Origin: Ophiura sarsii
Taxonomy: Eukaryota; Echinodermata; Ophiuroidea; Amphilepidida; Ophiuridae
DNA length: 64,000 bases
Assembly (NCBI GenBank): GCA_035610835.1
Contig: CM069442.1
Coordinates: 57,701,950 to 57,765,949 of the forward strand
Direction: 5' to 3'
In this document: piece after piece, positions 34,727 to 48,800 of the stretch
Position numbering within the stretch: the first letter of the stretch is position 1
Layout of the letters: every line of letters begins with the position of its first letter
Program-made: the position numbers and the translations under genes
The notes under the pieces: generated by a model
What the model was told of the DNA's origin: nothing
The model's input: the letters and a program-made list of their open reading frames with translations, nothing else
Database searches by the model: none

Positions 34727-35128
34727 ATGTAATAATAATAAATAATAATAATAATTGGGATTTATATAGCGCCTTTCCAAGATTGATCAAAGCGCTGCAA
34801 CTGGCGAATCATCAGAATCAGATCGCATCAACTAGGGTGCTGCCAATTCAGGCGCACACCTATCCGCACTTAGATTTTAACATCCACCATTTTTCAGTGC
34901 AACTCCCCAAATTCCATTGGGTGAAGGAAGTTTTTTGATAACCGAAACAACTGATCACCAATTTTGAAAGCAGGAGGAAACCGGAGAACCCGGAGAAAAC
35001 CTGCGAGAGCGTGCATGGATCGTGATAAACCAAACGCACATAAAGCCCGCGGTTGTGCACAGAATTGACCCGGGTTTCATTGGTGCGAGGCGAGCGAACA
35101 ACCGCTGCACCAACACGCTCTCCCCTGA
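34727..35128 (-). repeat. tRNA-derived SINE with CR1/L2-like tail
   Basis: Minus strand: tRNA-like head near 35125 (tggtgcagcggttgttcgc), body with the 'ggagaacccggagaaaacc' motif, tail 'gcgctatataaatccca' and (ATT)n at 34727-34754. Confidence 0.65.
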
Positions 35129-35799
35129 AAAACCCAATTGAGGGATCCCTCCATGAAGGATCTCTTAGTGCCCCTTTAATAATACCAGGCACTGAAAAAA
35201 TTGCATAAGAAGGAAAAAACAAAAAAATAAATTAAGTAGGAAAATTCCCCAAATGGAAATGATAAAGAGTATGAATCTATAGAGAATGAATCTGCGATTT
35301 CTTTTGGTAAAAATTTGAAGATGAAAGATCAATATGATGCCTAAATGTATTTCAGTGTTTAGGCAGTAAAATATTTAATTTCCAAAAATGTTCTCTCTTT
35401 GAGTTATATTTCCAAGGGTGAAAATGAAAAAATGAAGGGTATTTTAAAAATTTTACCCTTTGTAATACTAATAGGGTGAATGATAACAATGTTAATTTTC
35501 ATGAAAAAATCAATAAGGCAAAAAAACAGAGTTAAAAACTTTCAATAGTGATTAATTTAATTTATTACACGCATAATAATCAACTAAAGAAAAGTCTACA
35601 GTATGTATTATTAATACGAAAATTGCACATAATTTATTTCATTCATCCAATATTTGTATACAAAAACATCTACTCATGAAATACAGAGCAGGTTCTGCAT
35701 ACAATTACAATCCCCAACATCCATCATCGTTCACCCATCATTGCTAACATTTAATTGAAGAAATGGCAAAATATGGAAATATTACCGAGGTGAAGTATA

Positions 35800-36260
35800 C
35801 AGGGTGTATCAAACACAAATAGGACTCTGTTCCACAATTTGAGGCAATTGCTATACAAATTTCAGCTAGTATAGCAGTTTTAATAGTGATAACTCATATA
35901 CGAACATCTGCCACACGATGAATTGGAACAATATTGCTATGAAATTTTTAAAAATGAATTCGCACCCTGATTTGAATATAAGTACGTCACATCTTCTGGT
36001 TTACTGCACCCGTGCCATCGCGGATGACGCGGTTATTCACTAGTCTCATGGGACGCTGGGGAATTGTATACGCTGTGTTCGACAAATTTATGATTATAGA
36101 AAATTGGTTGCCCTGTCTAATGGGTCATACTGATGATGGATTTTTCTCATCTTTCAGGATTTTAACTTATAGTTGGTTGTACTTTTCAATTAAATCAAAT
36201 TGGTCATTGTTAAGTGGTTTAAATAAGCCGAAAGAGAGTCCTATTTTTTGATACACCCTG
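35800..36260. mobile_element. mariner-type MITE, 461 bp
   Basis: TIRs CAGGGTGTATCAAA...ATAGGACTCT, flanked by TA at 35798-35799 and 36261-36262. No transposase. Confidence 0.82.
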
Positions 36261-36818
36261 TACGAATCAAACTAAGGTACCTGTGCACATTAGTTCTAAA
36301 GCGCCCCCCTCCCCCAAGAAACAGGTCCAAGAAAATAACGCAAAGCACTAATTCATATGTTTAAATCAGAAAATGCTATATAATTAACATTACTCTGTGA
36401 AATTTAAATACAAATCCAACTCCTGAAGTTTTGAGATACACGGATATGAAGTGAGGCATGTCAGAAACAATTTCTCCTAATTTATGGGAAAATACACCCT
36501 GGCATTACAGTTGTCATTCGAGTTGAAGGCAGGGAGTGCATCCTATATATTGAAGGATTCTTCAAATATTGAAAACTGATATAATAATAAACCAATCGAT
36601 GGTCTTGATTAGCTATGTTATATTTGTGTTTAGCAATACTTATCTTCAAGCCTAAGCCTTGTTTTATAAACAAAATTGTTGGCTAGCTCTGGCTCAGGTA
36701 AAAGTCTACCTTGATGCTAAGAATGACTGATTTCCATTCAAATTGGGGAAATTGGTTTTCAACCTGTTTCCACATCAAAATGTTTTCAAAGCATTTGCCA
36801 TAAAATCTCACATGGTAC

Positions 36819-37002
36819 CAGGCCTGGAAAAAAATTGGCAAATTGCCGGGAAATATGGAGGGAAATTTGGGCGTCCGGCATTTGGAGGGAAATTTTACTC
36901 CATCAATCTAAAGAAATACACAAGAAATAAATAGTGGCATTTTTCCATTTTGGAGGGAAATTTGGGTAAGCTTGTCAGGAATTCATTTTTTTTCCAGGCC
37001 TG
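36819..37002. mobile_element. TIR element with CAGGCCTGG ends
   Basis: Ends CAGGCCTGGAAAAAAA and its complement, with internal repeats 'ggagggaaattt' (three times). No clear target duplication. Confidence 0.5.
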
Positions 37003-37582
37003 TGTATACCCTTTCTAATTCTTACATGAATTTAGTGGTTAGCATTATTTTAAATTATACTCTTTCCCGTATTACTCAAATATTGTAACAGGTGCCACAA
37101 ATTCTGATGCAGCAGTAGTTGTGAATACTTCTATGCATTGATCAGAGAATAATTGCATCATATTATATTACTATAATGAATTGGAAAAAATAACAAGACG
37201 GTACTGAATTTATGTTATGAATGTGAGACAATTAATTATCTGCAGACAACAACACTTCAAATCTGGCAGGAATATGATAATCTGATTTCCGTGGGATTTT
37301 AAATCAAATTAAATGATCATAGAAAATTGCTTGATGAAAATCAGAATTGCAAATGTTAGCAGTACACTTGCAAAAGTAATTTGCTAGAATTTCCTCAAGG
37401 GGTTACTCCACAAAATCGCAGGAAATAAAGTATTATATGAACAAAAGTGTAAGGATTTAATCATCGCAACAGCTTGTGTTATAATCGGTTTCAGCAAATG
37501 TGTCACCTCTTACATATTGGCGGAGGTGCAAGGTTGATTTGATGGGGATGTACTGGTTGTAAATTGCTATTTGCCATGTTAA

Positions 37583-38176
37583 AGGTATATTATGTGATCT
37601 TTTACAGGAACGCCCTCAACATCGAAAAAAAATTGAAAGAAGATTTTCTTACAGATTTACATTTCTGATCATAAATCGTACATACATTCCAAGTTACAGG
37701 GCGATACGATTCTTAATTACTTCAAAATCACGATTTTAGAGTGAAAATAAACTGTCGGATAACACCGACAGTTTATATTTTCACTCTAAATTCACTCTAA
37801 AACCATGATTTTGAGGTAATTAAGAATCGTATCGCTCTGTAACTTGGAATGTATGTATGATTTATGATCAGAAATGTAAATCTGCAAGAAAATCTTCTTT
37901 CAATTTTTTTTCGATGTTGAGGGCGTTCCTGTAAAAGATCACATAATATACCTTTAACATGGCAAATAGCAATTTACAACCAGAACATCCCCATCAAATC
38001 AACCTTGCACCTCTGCCAATATGTAAGAGGTGACACATTTGCTGAAACCGATTATAACACAAGCTGTTGCTCTGATTAAATCCTTACACTTTTGTTCATA
38101 TAATACTTAGAAAATCTACTTTCTAAAAAAAAAATGAATAGAGGGCGCTCTCTGGAAAAGATCACATAATATGCCT
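37583..38176. mobile_element. TTAA-type MITE, family A copy 3, with internal inverted insertion
   Basis: TTAA at 37579-37582 and 38177-38180. The normal right arm runs to about 37895. It is then interrupted by a reverse-complement copy of the left arm and of about 150 bp of left genomic flank (37896-38108), and resumes at 38109 with 'agaaaatctactttc'. The resulting palindrome spans 37428-38108. Confidence 0.85.
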
Positions 38177-38349
38177 TTAATACCCAGTTAATCATTTTAA
38201 ATATTGCGCTAGAGTAACCAATGATCAATACGTCATTTTGAAAGAAGAATACTGCAAAACAACTTAATTTCACAGCAACTTAATTTTAGAGAATTAGCAT
38301 TTAGTAATATTTTTGCGGCAATTTAATTTCACTTATTTGTATCATCTTC

Positions 38350-38381
38350 CTATATATATATATATAATATATATATATATA
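38350..38381. repeat. (AT)n microsatellite
   Basis: About 30 bp of alternating A/T with one interruption. Confidence 0.9.
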
Positions 38382-38399
38382 ACCATCTGCCCATTTTGG

Positions 38400-38502
38400 C
38401 ATAATTCTGATACCCTACACACCAACGTCGGTAGTATGCGTCATTCTTAAATATCACACACTATGAATACCCCTGTGAAGGGTATAACAGAATTACTCCA
38501 CC
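38400..38502. mobile_element. ~100-bp MITE, family B copy 2
   Basis: Same ends and core (gtagtatgcgtcattctta) as 3015-3116. Confidence 0.6.
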
Positions 38503-38888
38503 AATTTAAATAATATAATAGGTGGCAATTTAATTTTTGGGAATTGTATCTCCTAGCGAAATTAAATTGCTAGCAAAATTAAGTTGTTTTACAGTACTCA
38601 GAATGCTACTTTTTACGATAAAAAGTTTTAAAACAAGCATGTCATTTGGTAAAATTCCATGCAATGCATAAATCTTAAAGTATTACACTGATGTATTACA
38701 GCATATAAAGATAAGTCTGGAAAGATCTTTTCAGAACTATGAATTGGGTTAATACTCAACAATAGATGGCAAAGATAAACATCTCGAGACTTATGACCTT
38801 ATTAAATAAATTTTGTTTTATATCATCTGTTCTGTCAACTTCCATTGAAAAAAATCCTGGAAATTTTTGTTAGTTGAAGGTGTATAGC

Positions 38889-39122
38889 CAGTGTTGCAAA
38901 CTGACATTTTCCCTCCAAGGCGTGGTGAAAGTAGTACTGTCTCACCGAGGCGTAGGGAAACTCTTGGCTGCCATCAAGAGTAGCTCAAATTTGCCAGTGA
39001 GCATATAGATATTCATAAGTTGGCCAACTTTTGGCAAATAAATAATAGTTACTTTTGTACCCACTGTGCACGAGTCAAATGTAGCCCGATTCAGTGGTTT
39101 AGCAGTGGTGTTGGCAACACTG
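38889..39122. mobile_element. hAT MITE, 234 bp
   Basis: Ends CAGTGTTGCAAAC and GTTGGCAACACTG. The 8-bp duplication is TGTATAGC/TGTATAAA (6 of 8 match), at 38881-38888 and 39123-39130. Confidence 0.7.
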
Positions 39123-39841
39123 TGTATAAATAGTTCTTGTTATAAACTAGTTGAGGTTTTAAAGAGGGTTTCTTTTTAATTGCCTTTGACCTCAGTGTGG
39201 CTGCTTCTTTAGAAAGCCATAGATAAACTCATGTCGACAATACCCTGCCATCAACAGTGGAAATTACCAGTAAGATATAGCAATGGCATTGTGTAACACC
39301 GGTTGTATTTGACACATTTGGTAAATTTGATTTTTTGTTGTTGTTGGTTTTATATTCTCCACATTTAAATCAAGTTTGGAGGTTTTTAATACAATTATCA
39401 GTAATTTGAAAATAAATGTGAATGTCCCTTTTCAACATGGTCAAATAGCATTTTAATATACAAAAGTGTTATTCTGCAAAACCTAGAATATGCTCCATAA
39501 TAGGATAGCACTGAGTCAGGGATAGCTGTATTTGTTTCTCCAAATGAATACGTCATCAGTAAACAATACTGTCGATGGTATGGAATAATTCCTCTCATCA
39601 TCAGGTCATGTCAATAAGCTCTTATGGGGTAAAATATAGCATGTGCTATAATACGACGCTGTTTAGTCTGCCATCTGCACATGTCTTAATGACCTTTGAC
39701 CTCTGTACTCTCCCTGTACTACATCACCATTATGACATCAAACAACTGCAGGTAAAAGGCACAGGACCAGTAACTCTGAATACCATCCAGAGGCTAGATT
39801 CATCTGTATCCAGTCTTATTACTGAAAACCTTTTACTCTGT

Positions 39842-39863
39842 TTACCTTGCTGACGAGAGTGGG
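39842..39863 (-). CDS. CSTPP1: CSTPP1 probable terminal coding exon (short)
   Basis: A strong pyrimidine tract and acceptor (tttctcattgcag) precede codons for PLSSAR and TAA. Phase agrees with exon 6 and makes the total an exact multiple of three. An alternative is an 18-nt internal microexon using AAG|GTAAAC, with the true C-terminus further down. Confidence 0.5.
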
Positions 39864-42800
39864 CTGCAATGAGAAATGGAAACAAAAATAAGTTATAATA
39901 CATGTATATATAATCAACTAGCACTTATGATATTTTTCTTGTGCACAAATTGATACTTTGAATGTATAATACATCCTACGCAATCTTCTTATGTCAACCA
40001 AACACCGTCGCATGTTCTGAGAATTTCCATATTCAAACTATGATATTGCAGTGCCACAAACATCTTCCAAGTTTGATATGAATATTAATCAAGTGAGCCA
40101 GGAATCAATGAATGATTACAAAATAGATAATCTAAATGATAAACCTTTTGACATATCACAACAGAAAGAAATTTTGTCATGTTAGCACATAAACCCATCA
40201 TGTAGTCCATTAGTGTTTGTTGATCTATAAGAATTAGGAATTAGCACTATACCTATATAGCAAGAGTTTGTTTCTAAAATTGGTTAAACCAAATGGCTGC
40301 TTAATGTCAAAATTTCTACAGACAGATCAAAGTTCACAAGTGAATAGATTTTTTATAAAATCTCATCTAATTATTACCTGATTTCACTGTGTATGATGTA
40401 ACTCAGGTTATAATTACTATGCACATTGATATGAAGACTGTTAAATTGTGAACTTTGTTTTGTTCGTTCAAAAATTGTAATAGAGCAGCTATTAGATTTA
40501 ACCACTTTTGGAAAAACAAACTCTTCATTTTACAACTTACGTCGAGAATTCAGAGTCACAACCTCCAAACAGCTCCCCCTTTGACGGCAGTGTGCCAATA
40601 TCTGAGTTGATGTTTTCACTCTTAGCAAGAGCCATGAGGAACCCATAGAATGTCACCCTATTGGCCTGGTCTAAGATAGAATGTAGGCATCGGTTGGATG
40701 GGCAACTGTGAATCACAAGAAAAAATTGATTTGATTAAAGGGGCACTAAGAGATGTGTTGGAGGCTGCGCCCTCAATTATGATAAAAACTGGGATTAGTA
40801 TATTTTTATAATTGTATTACATGTATGAACTTACACCTATAAGGATTAAGACAAATCAGCCTTCTTTGTACAAGAAAACGTTGATTCAAAAATGCTCGTA
40901 GAGTCGCAATGAGCATTTTACGTCCGACAGTATCCCCCTGCAGTACGCGTGATACATAACGCGAACCATATTTGCATAGAGGGCGTTTTTCAATAAATAG
41001 CGATGATATTGTTTTAATCAAGTTTTGCTGTGTTTTTGTTGGTAGAACAATTTAAAATTTTCAACACCACTTAATGTCCCTTTAAGATTATGAACAATCT
41101 CAAGCTATATATGAGGGATGACATGAATATCCAGTGACTGTTCAATGACTGACTGTTCCTTGCACTCCAACATATCAACTGTAATAAAGCTGAGATGAAT
41201 AATTTATCTCTTCAAACTGATTGTGTTAATCATGCTGTATTAAACAGAAGCCATCCTACGCTCATATTCAATTGGATTGTCCATATGATGCATATAGACT
41301 TGGTAATATCGCTATTTGAGCTAGATAGATTCAAATGTCATTGAGAGGTTCTGTGTATGTTCAAGATTTATATTAACAAGCTTGATTTACTACCATATGC
41401 CATTGTGAGGCATTCATTATTTTGGGGTAACATAATATCCCTTTTCTGGAGTCAGCAGGTGTTACCTGCATGTTAGTCTAGGGTAAAGACTTCATTGCAG
41501 GATTACATGGAATAAAGCTTATAATCCCTGAATGACGTTTTCACTCTTGAAAGCTTACATGAAGGATGAACCATTCAACAACTCCCCCATATCTTAAGTA
41601 CAGTAGCAAAGTGTGGTTAATTTATTGAGATAAACCACGTTGCTATGGGGCTTCCAGCATGCCGATCGAACCGCACCATGCTGATAATGTGTTAACGCGC
41701 TATGGGATTGCAGTGTGTGTTGTTTTGGAATGATCGCGCACACGCTGCTTTCGAGTTTCAAACTAAAACAACTTGACTATTATTCTAATTTGATCATTTT
41801 AGTGTTAAGGGTTTTGAAAATAGTTTGAATGAAATTGTTAAAAATTAAGTACAATTAAATTATGTTCTTATTTGCATTGTTTATTTATGAAATGGTTTTC
41901 AAATCCTTAGTCATTGTTGAAAGGAATTAAATCATGTTTCAGAGTATGTGCATCACCAATCTTACGTTCTACGCGTCTGCATGTTTATTACTCAGGCAAC
42001 CATGTAGACGACGCGAACACCGTTGTAGCTAAGATTGGTGATACACATACGCTAAAACATTATTTAATTGCAACCACAACGTTGAAAATCCTTGGAACAT
42101 CTTATACACTTTTGTAAATTTTATGAATATGTGTTTTTCAATAAAATTTATTTTGTTGAAGCTGATTTGTCCTTCCCAATCCACGCCAATCAATCAATGT
42201 TGGGACACTTGGAATAACTGCTGATAGTCGCGACTATCATTAAAATAATGACTACAACTTTGAGTTGATTAAATTGCCAAACACAACATTCAATCATGTC
42301 TAAACAAATTGTGAAGTACAAACTATTATGTACTTCACAAGTACACCGTATATTAATACACGGCATTTATATAGCGCTTTTTACATACATCCATCTCAAA
42401 GCGCTTTACAATTTTATTCCTAGGATTGTCAGAACCACGGTTGCAGCCTATTAATGGCGCAGGGTCCTATCAGTACAACGACTGTGACTACCTTAAATGC
42501 ACAAGTAACAGGCCCGGGATGATCCCCTACTCTTAACGATAAGGTCTGTGACTATTTAACGTGTTCAGGGTGAAGCGTCTGAATACACGGGACCACCGGC
42601 TTTACGTGACTTTCCGAACCACGAGACAATTGAGACTAAGTACCTTGCCCAAGGATACAAACACGTTGACCGCAGTGGGACTCGAACTCACAAACCTATG
42701 ATCGTGAGACTTGCTTCTGATCCACTGGACCACACGTGCTCTACCTTTTTCATCGCTGCACCAAAGGAATGGAATGCTCTTCCCGAACATGTCCGACGTG

Positions 42801-45800
42801 CTACATCAGTGCAATCCTTCAAAACGTCATTGAAGACATATCTTTTTAATTTATGAATTGTGCATTGTAGACTATGTTTGTATACTCTCATGTATTGTAC
42901 ATGTACATTATATTTTCATTGTGTTAATGTACTGTGGTTTTTAATCATTTACTTATTTATATTTGTATGATATGTTGTTGTTGTTGTATTTGTATAGCTT
43001 CCTTATTATGTTCTTATATTTTTTCATACATGTATGTTATGCGCCTCGGGGTTGTGTTCACAACGTGAGGCGCATTATAAATACCCTATTATTATTATTA
43101 TTATTATGTAAATTATGCTTTAGGCCACGAAAATACGACCCTGTTCGACGGGCCCGACCGATCCTTTTCATTTTGTTTTGCAAATTATTTTTGGAGGCCT
43201 TTATGCCTGATTGAATATCAAAATACACAACCTGCTTTATCACAATACATGCAGATGCTAATAAATAATGTAAACATTAACTTCACTCATATATTCTGCT
43301 CAAAATAGAAACCAATTCAAAAGTATTTGTCTTGATGAACCAAGATACAGACACATTTTCATAGTTTGGTATTGTTTTCTCTTACATTACACAAATAAAA
43401 CAAAAACATACATGAAACAACTTTTATTTTTTGTTTCCTGAAGACTTTTTGGGGATATTTTAAGCAGGAATTTCTCATTTTTTGAACAAAAGAATTAAAA
43501 AGGCAGGGACCATGGTTCAGTCTGCCAGAAGAAGACAAAACACATTGTTAAGCATAGTGGTAATACCTGAATTCAGCTCCAGTACATTCCTTTATCAAAG
43601 CCTCCCTAAACTGCCTGGATTCAACCCCATCTTGTGGTGGCTGACCTGCCTTGAATGGTTTCTTCTCTTGTCTTGGTGAAGTCTCACTTGGGATGTACAC
43701 AGCCTCTCTAGGACTAGGAGCTGTCATCAGACGAGTGTACACATCGGAACAGGTTTGAAGGAATTCTGCATGAAAAAGAGAATAAAAAGTAGTGAACACA
43801 ATGAGATCTTTACAGAATTTACTCATCATAACTAATGATACCCATCACAAATCCTGAGTAAAAAATACGATCATAACACACCCTGTTTAGGATTGGGTAT
43901 ATCCCTAGCTCAATCTATGTATGTATCAATCAACATGATATTCATAATTATACTACTGTTTGTCAAGTTAATGTTTATTTGTATAGATGACTCACACTAT
44001 CCCCAGTAACAGTAGGTTTTTCATTTGGTTTTGAGCAGACCCTCACTCAGTAGTGTATCTCCCGGGGGTCAGTGCAGAGTGACGGCTTTGACCGGGAAGA
44101 ACAGCTCAAACTGAAAAAGGGAAGTGATTTTTGCCGTAAATACAGTGTTGTTGGAGGGCGAGAGCCCCACCAATTTGAGTCGGGTTGGGTTATATTAGCA
44201 CTATTGGTTAGTTATTGAGCTAGATTGTTTGCGCCAGTTTGGGGACGCTCCGTCATGAGCACCCCCCCCCCCCCCCCTCAAATTTCTTAATCGGTGGCGG
44301 CAATCTCTCCTGGTAAAGTTAAAGTCTCCTGGTAAAGTTAAAGTCCCCCAGGAAAAATGCCCTTTGCCCTCCTGACAAGTGACCCCAGACAGGCTACTGC
44401 CATCACTAGTTATTGGTGAGTTATATTTACTTAATATTAAAAAGCACCCCTACATGTGTTAATATACAATGCAGAAAAAGCCCAGATTGTGTTATGATAT
44501 TTTTCCTGAAGAAAATTACAGACTCTAAATGCAAGAAATAGAAATATTACAAAATTGGAAGTGACACCTTGCTTGTAGTCTATAATGCAATATGAATGGA
44601 TTTATGGAAACTTTACCAAATTGAATCAATATTACTTAAAAATGCAAAAGAGATGATCCGCAAGAATACCTTCAAAGTAGAATTGTATTTGAAATGCATA
44701 TATGAAGTCTGCAAACGACGTGAGAGAATCCAGGGCGTCCTCCATGAAGATGATACCCGCTGTCTTCTGGACAAGCTCCATAGGGAAGTCTGGGCACAGT
44801 AGACATAATAAGGAATGGTACTCTCTCACATTTAAAAGGGCTGAAACAGAAAGCAAAACAAAACATAATTAAACTTCGGCCTACTCTGTACTGAAATTTG
44901 AGATTTCATACAACTGAGGGAGGGAACATACGTTTATATTGAATCCTAACACTACCTCCTTTTTTTCAGAATATTTTTCCATGGAATGGACCCAAATAAT
45001 AGCTGTGACCCCCCTGGATTTGAACCACGGACCTCCTGCACTCAGGGTAGAGAATTTCACAACACGACATGAGTGTCAAGGCTACTTGGTGCAGTATATT
45101 GCGCCAAGTATATAGGCTGGGTCCATTATTTCATCAAAATACTTCCACGCAGGGTTATAGAAACAGGCTGGGTCATTTATTTATATATATAACAATTGGC
45201 TAACAGCTAGGACAAACCCAATAGTGACATAAACACTAAATTAAAGGGATGTCCAAAACAACAAACAAACAATGAAACATAGACTCACAAAAATAATAAG
45301 CAATACAACCCACCCACCCCCCAGTAGCGTAGCCAGGGTCACTTGTCAGGGGGGGCAAAGGTATTTTTCCCGGTGAGCACCAGTTCGACCCGGTGGGGGG
45401 GGGGGGGGTTGAGGTCCAAAAAAATTGCACGGTCCAAAAAAAATCGCACACTCAAAAAGTCGCGCAGTACAAAACACACCACAAATGCAGTTTTGGCCAA
45501 TCCTCCGGGTTTTCATCAGTTTTCTCTATAACATTTTTCTTTATTTAGCCGAAGTCCTGCTACAAAAAAAAAATTGACCCGCCAAATTTCCCCTTTTGTG
45601 CACGCTACTGCCTTTTCCTTTCCTTTTCCCTTTCCTTCCCTTTTCTCCCTTTCTTTCCCTTCCTTTACCTTCCCGATTTTCCACTGCCTTCCCGATTTCC
45701 TGGTCAAATTATTTTTCAGGGGGGGCACTCTGCCCCCCCTTGCCCCCCCTGGCTACGCTACTGCCACCCCCACCCCCACCCAGGAAAAAGGAACAAAGGA

Positions 45801-48800
45801 AAATGAAACACAGAGACACCTGGCTATTCATAGAGTTGGAGGCGGAGAGCAGTTTTAAAAGCAGGCAGATAGGCACAGTTTACATGGTATTTTGTGGTAT
45901 TTGGAAGTGTTAGGGTTATATCTACAAATCCATGAAAGGTTCAGCCCCATAGTGTAGCTATATTCCATCTAGACAAAGTCTACGATCTGCCACAGACAAA
46001 ACGGGTTTTTCCAGTCAGCTATAAACGCATTGGAGCTGGCTCCTTTGCTGTGGCTGGCCCAACACTATGAAATAACACTCCCATCTACCATAAGATCCAG
46101 CAACAGTAACATCACTTTTAAACATAATCTCAAGACTCATTTGTTTATTTATTGATATTTTGTACATGCTTTCTTGTTCTTTCCAATACACTTGTGTGTG
46201 TATGATGCCTGGTGTATGTTGTGATGTTTTATATGTAATGTATTTTGATAAGCGCTGTGATCATTGTTGGAATGGCGCTATATAAAAGTACTGTTAAATA
46301 GTGGTTAAAAGAAGCTAACTGGATCAGAGACAGAGAGGGAATATAAAACAACAAAGAAGAGGGGCATACAAACCTGACAGTATTTACACCCAAATAATTC
46401 TGAAACTTCAATCTTATGTCACCAAATCAAAACAAATAGCTGATGAGGAACAAACCTTTTAAGAGTATGATACAAAAACTTCTCATATTTAAGTTTCTTG
46501 TTAAATGACAAGAAGCTACTTGTATGAATAAGATTTCAATAAATGGTCTAAATCAGGCCGTTTTTTGATCGGCTTGGAGCAGGGATGGCGTTTTAAGGAG
46601 TCCAGGACCTCTCAGATTGACAGTTTTGACTGGTTTGGACCCCTTATATTTCTAATTTTGTGTAGTTTTAGATACCTGGACCCAATGTTTTCTTGATTTG
46701 GACCACTTAAATTTGGCAGGTCAGTGCTAACCCTGGCTTGGAGTACTTTAAACAATTCAATGGAACCTGTTGATCACTAAATGCAGCTCATCACAGATGG
46801 ATAGTGTCTAACCGATCACCTCATGTCAGCCGATCGCCGATCACCGATCATTTCCTCTTTGATCGGCCGATCCGATCCGATCACCGATTAAATGCGCAAG
46901 AGTGAACTGCAATGCCTAAATAACAGTACATGTACATTTCCCTCGTGTGTGTTGCCGTACATAGTCATGATAGTGTAAATATAGTAGCATTTGTGTACTT
47001 AGCAAAACAGATTATAACGAGTGAAAAACAAGTTCAAATTGTTTAAATAAAAAATATAATTATTTACTCTTTTTATTTATCATGTTTACCTGGTCCATGT
47101 CTCTAAGGACACCTGTCAATCAAGTGTCAAGTCATGTTTACATTTTACAAACGTTGCGATTGCGTCCGACCATGTGCTATTTGAAGCTTTGCACACGGCA
47201 CGCTGGGTATTCCCACAATTCTTTCTTTGTTGCAAAAATACATCATAATTCATAAACACAGATACCTGATAGTAAATAAATTAATGTATTTGAGATTTTC
47301 AATATATTTAATTATATCCATAAACCCGAAGTTTTAACCTAGTTTAGTGAATCTTTTAGTACATAGAAGTGAAACGTAGGCTAGCCAATGACAAGCCTTG
47401 TTTGATAACGCCTTTGGCGGGCCATGACGTAATAAAAAACGAAAACAAAACATTGAATGTACATTCGCTGAATCCCGCCGATCGAACTAATCTGAAAACA
47501 GGCGAGTTTGAAAGGATTTGTACCCTTATAGGCTTCGCTAAATTCACCTGGATAAACTAATTAACTAGTATATGTTATGTGAAGAAGTAAGAAGGCGAGT
47601 TTGAGAGGAATTTTAACGGAGAAAAGACGACATGATAAGCTTTTAATTGTGTTTTCATTGATCGGTTCATCAGATCGGTAGATGAAGGAATTTTGCCGAT
47701 CACCGATCAGACTTATATCGGGCCGATCGGGAAACTCCCGATCTGATCGGTTAGACACTACAGATGGAAGCAGTGTTTCACATTGAGGTGGACATTCAGT
47801 ATACAACTTTACTGGCTGCAGGTGCTTTTGATATTTTTGTTATTGTTACACACATTGGGTCATAGATTTGATTTTCTTTACCACCATTTTCTTTTAGTGT
47901 GCATGTCTTGTTAATCAACACATTTCTTTAATAAATTGTTTTACAACAAAAGTGTGTAGTGGTAGTATCCGATTAGTTTATTTTACCTGTAACAAAACCG
48001 TTAGAGGCTTTTTGGTCAAACAGCAAAGCAAAGCAGCTTTGCCTTTATCAATAACTGCATGCATTTTTGTCTAGTGACACAAATATAGCCATACTGTTAT
48101 CATCTTATTAGGCTAAACAAATTATTTGTTGTGTTGCCCTCAGCGACCGCCCCTATAATCCAAAAACAATGGTAGCATTTGTTAATTTTTTTAACCCAAA
48201 TTGGTAAAACATTACTATTTTCTGCTTGAAATGAATAAGTTTTGCTTGAATTATTAGTTCTAAAACTATTATCACAATTTTTACCAATTGTGTGTTGACA
48301 TGAACCACGACAGCCATGGTACCAGACATCAATTTTTTAGGGCAAAGTTTGCCTTACACATACCTCCACTCTTGCCAATGTTGCTAAATGATTTCCAAAA
48401 TGTCCTGATGAAGGATGCTCTGTTATGTGGCGTGACACTTACAAAGTCATACTCTCGAAACGCTGTATGATTCCCCTTTCGTACACTACAGAAGCTGTTG
48501 GGTCAAATTGGTTGATAAAGTCAATTCTTATTTCTGCTAATGTATCAAATATCACTATGAAATACTATTTTAGTCCAAATTATATTGTCTTTAAACATTT
48601 TTGAAGAGTACTCAACAAGCATTGCCATGATCATTTTTAAATCTCATGCAGGCACAGGACACATGCAGCCTCATCAAATTTTGTGTAGTTCTTTAATAAG
48701 TCAGAAAAACACAGGTCATCATTATTATTTCAAATATTGCTGTCGAATTACTGTGAAGTTATGTTTATTATCATCTACACATTTCTACCGATTTCACATA

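Noticed and set aside
42602..42891. Minus-strand ORFs of 62 and 67 codons
   Set aside because: Shadows of the tRNA-like SINE head and of the LINE C-terminus on the plus strand.
45516..45913. Overlapping ORFs in both strands, repeated at 53500-53897
   Set aside because: They span the low-complexity interior of a hAT MITE and were duplicated by the assembly error.
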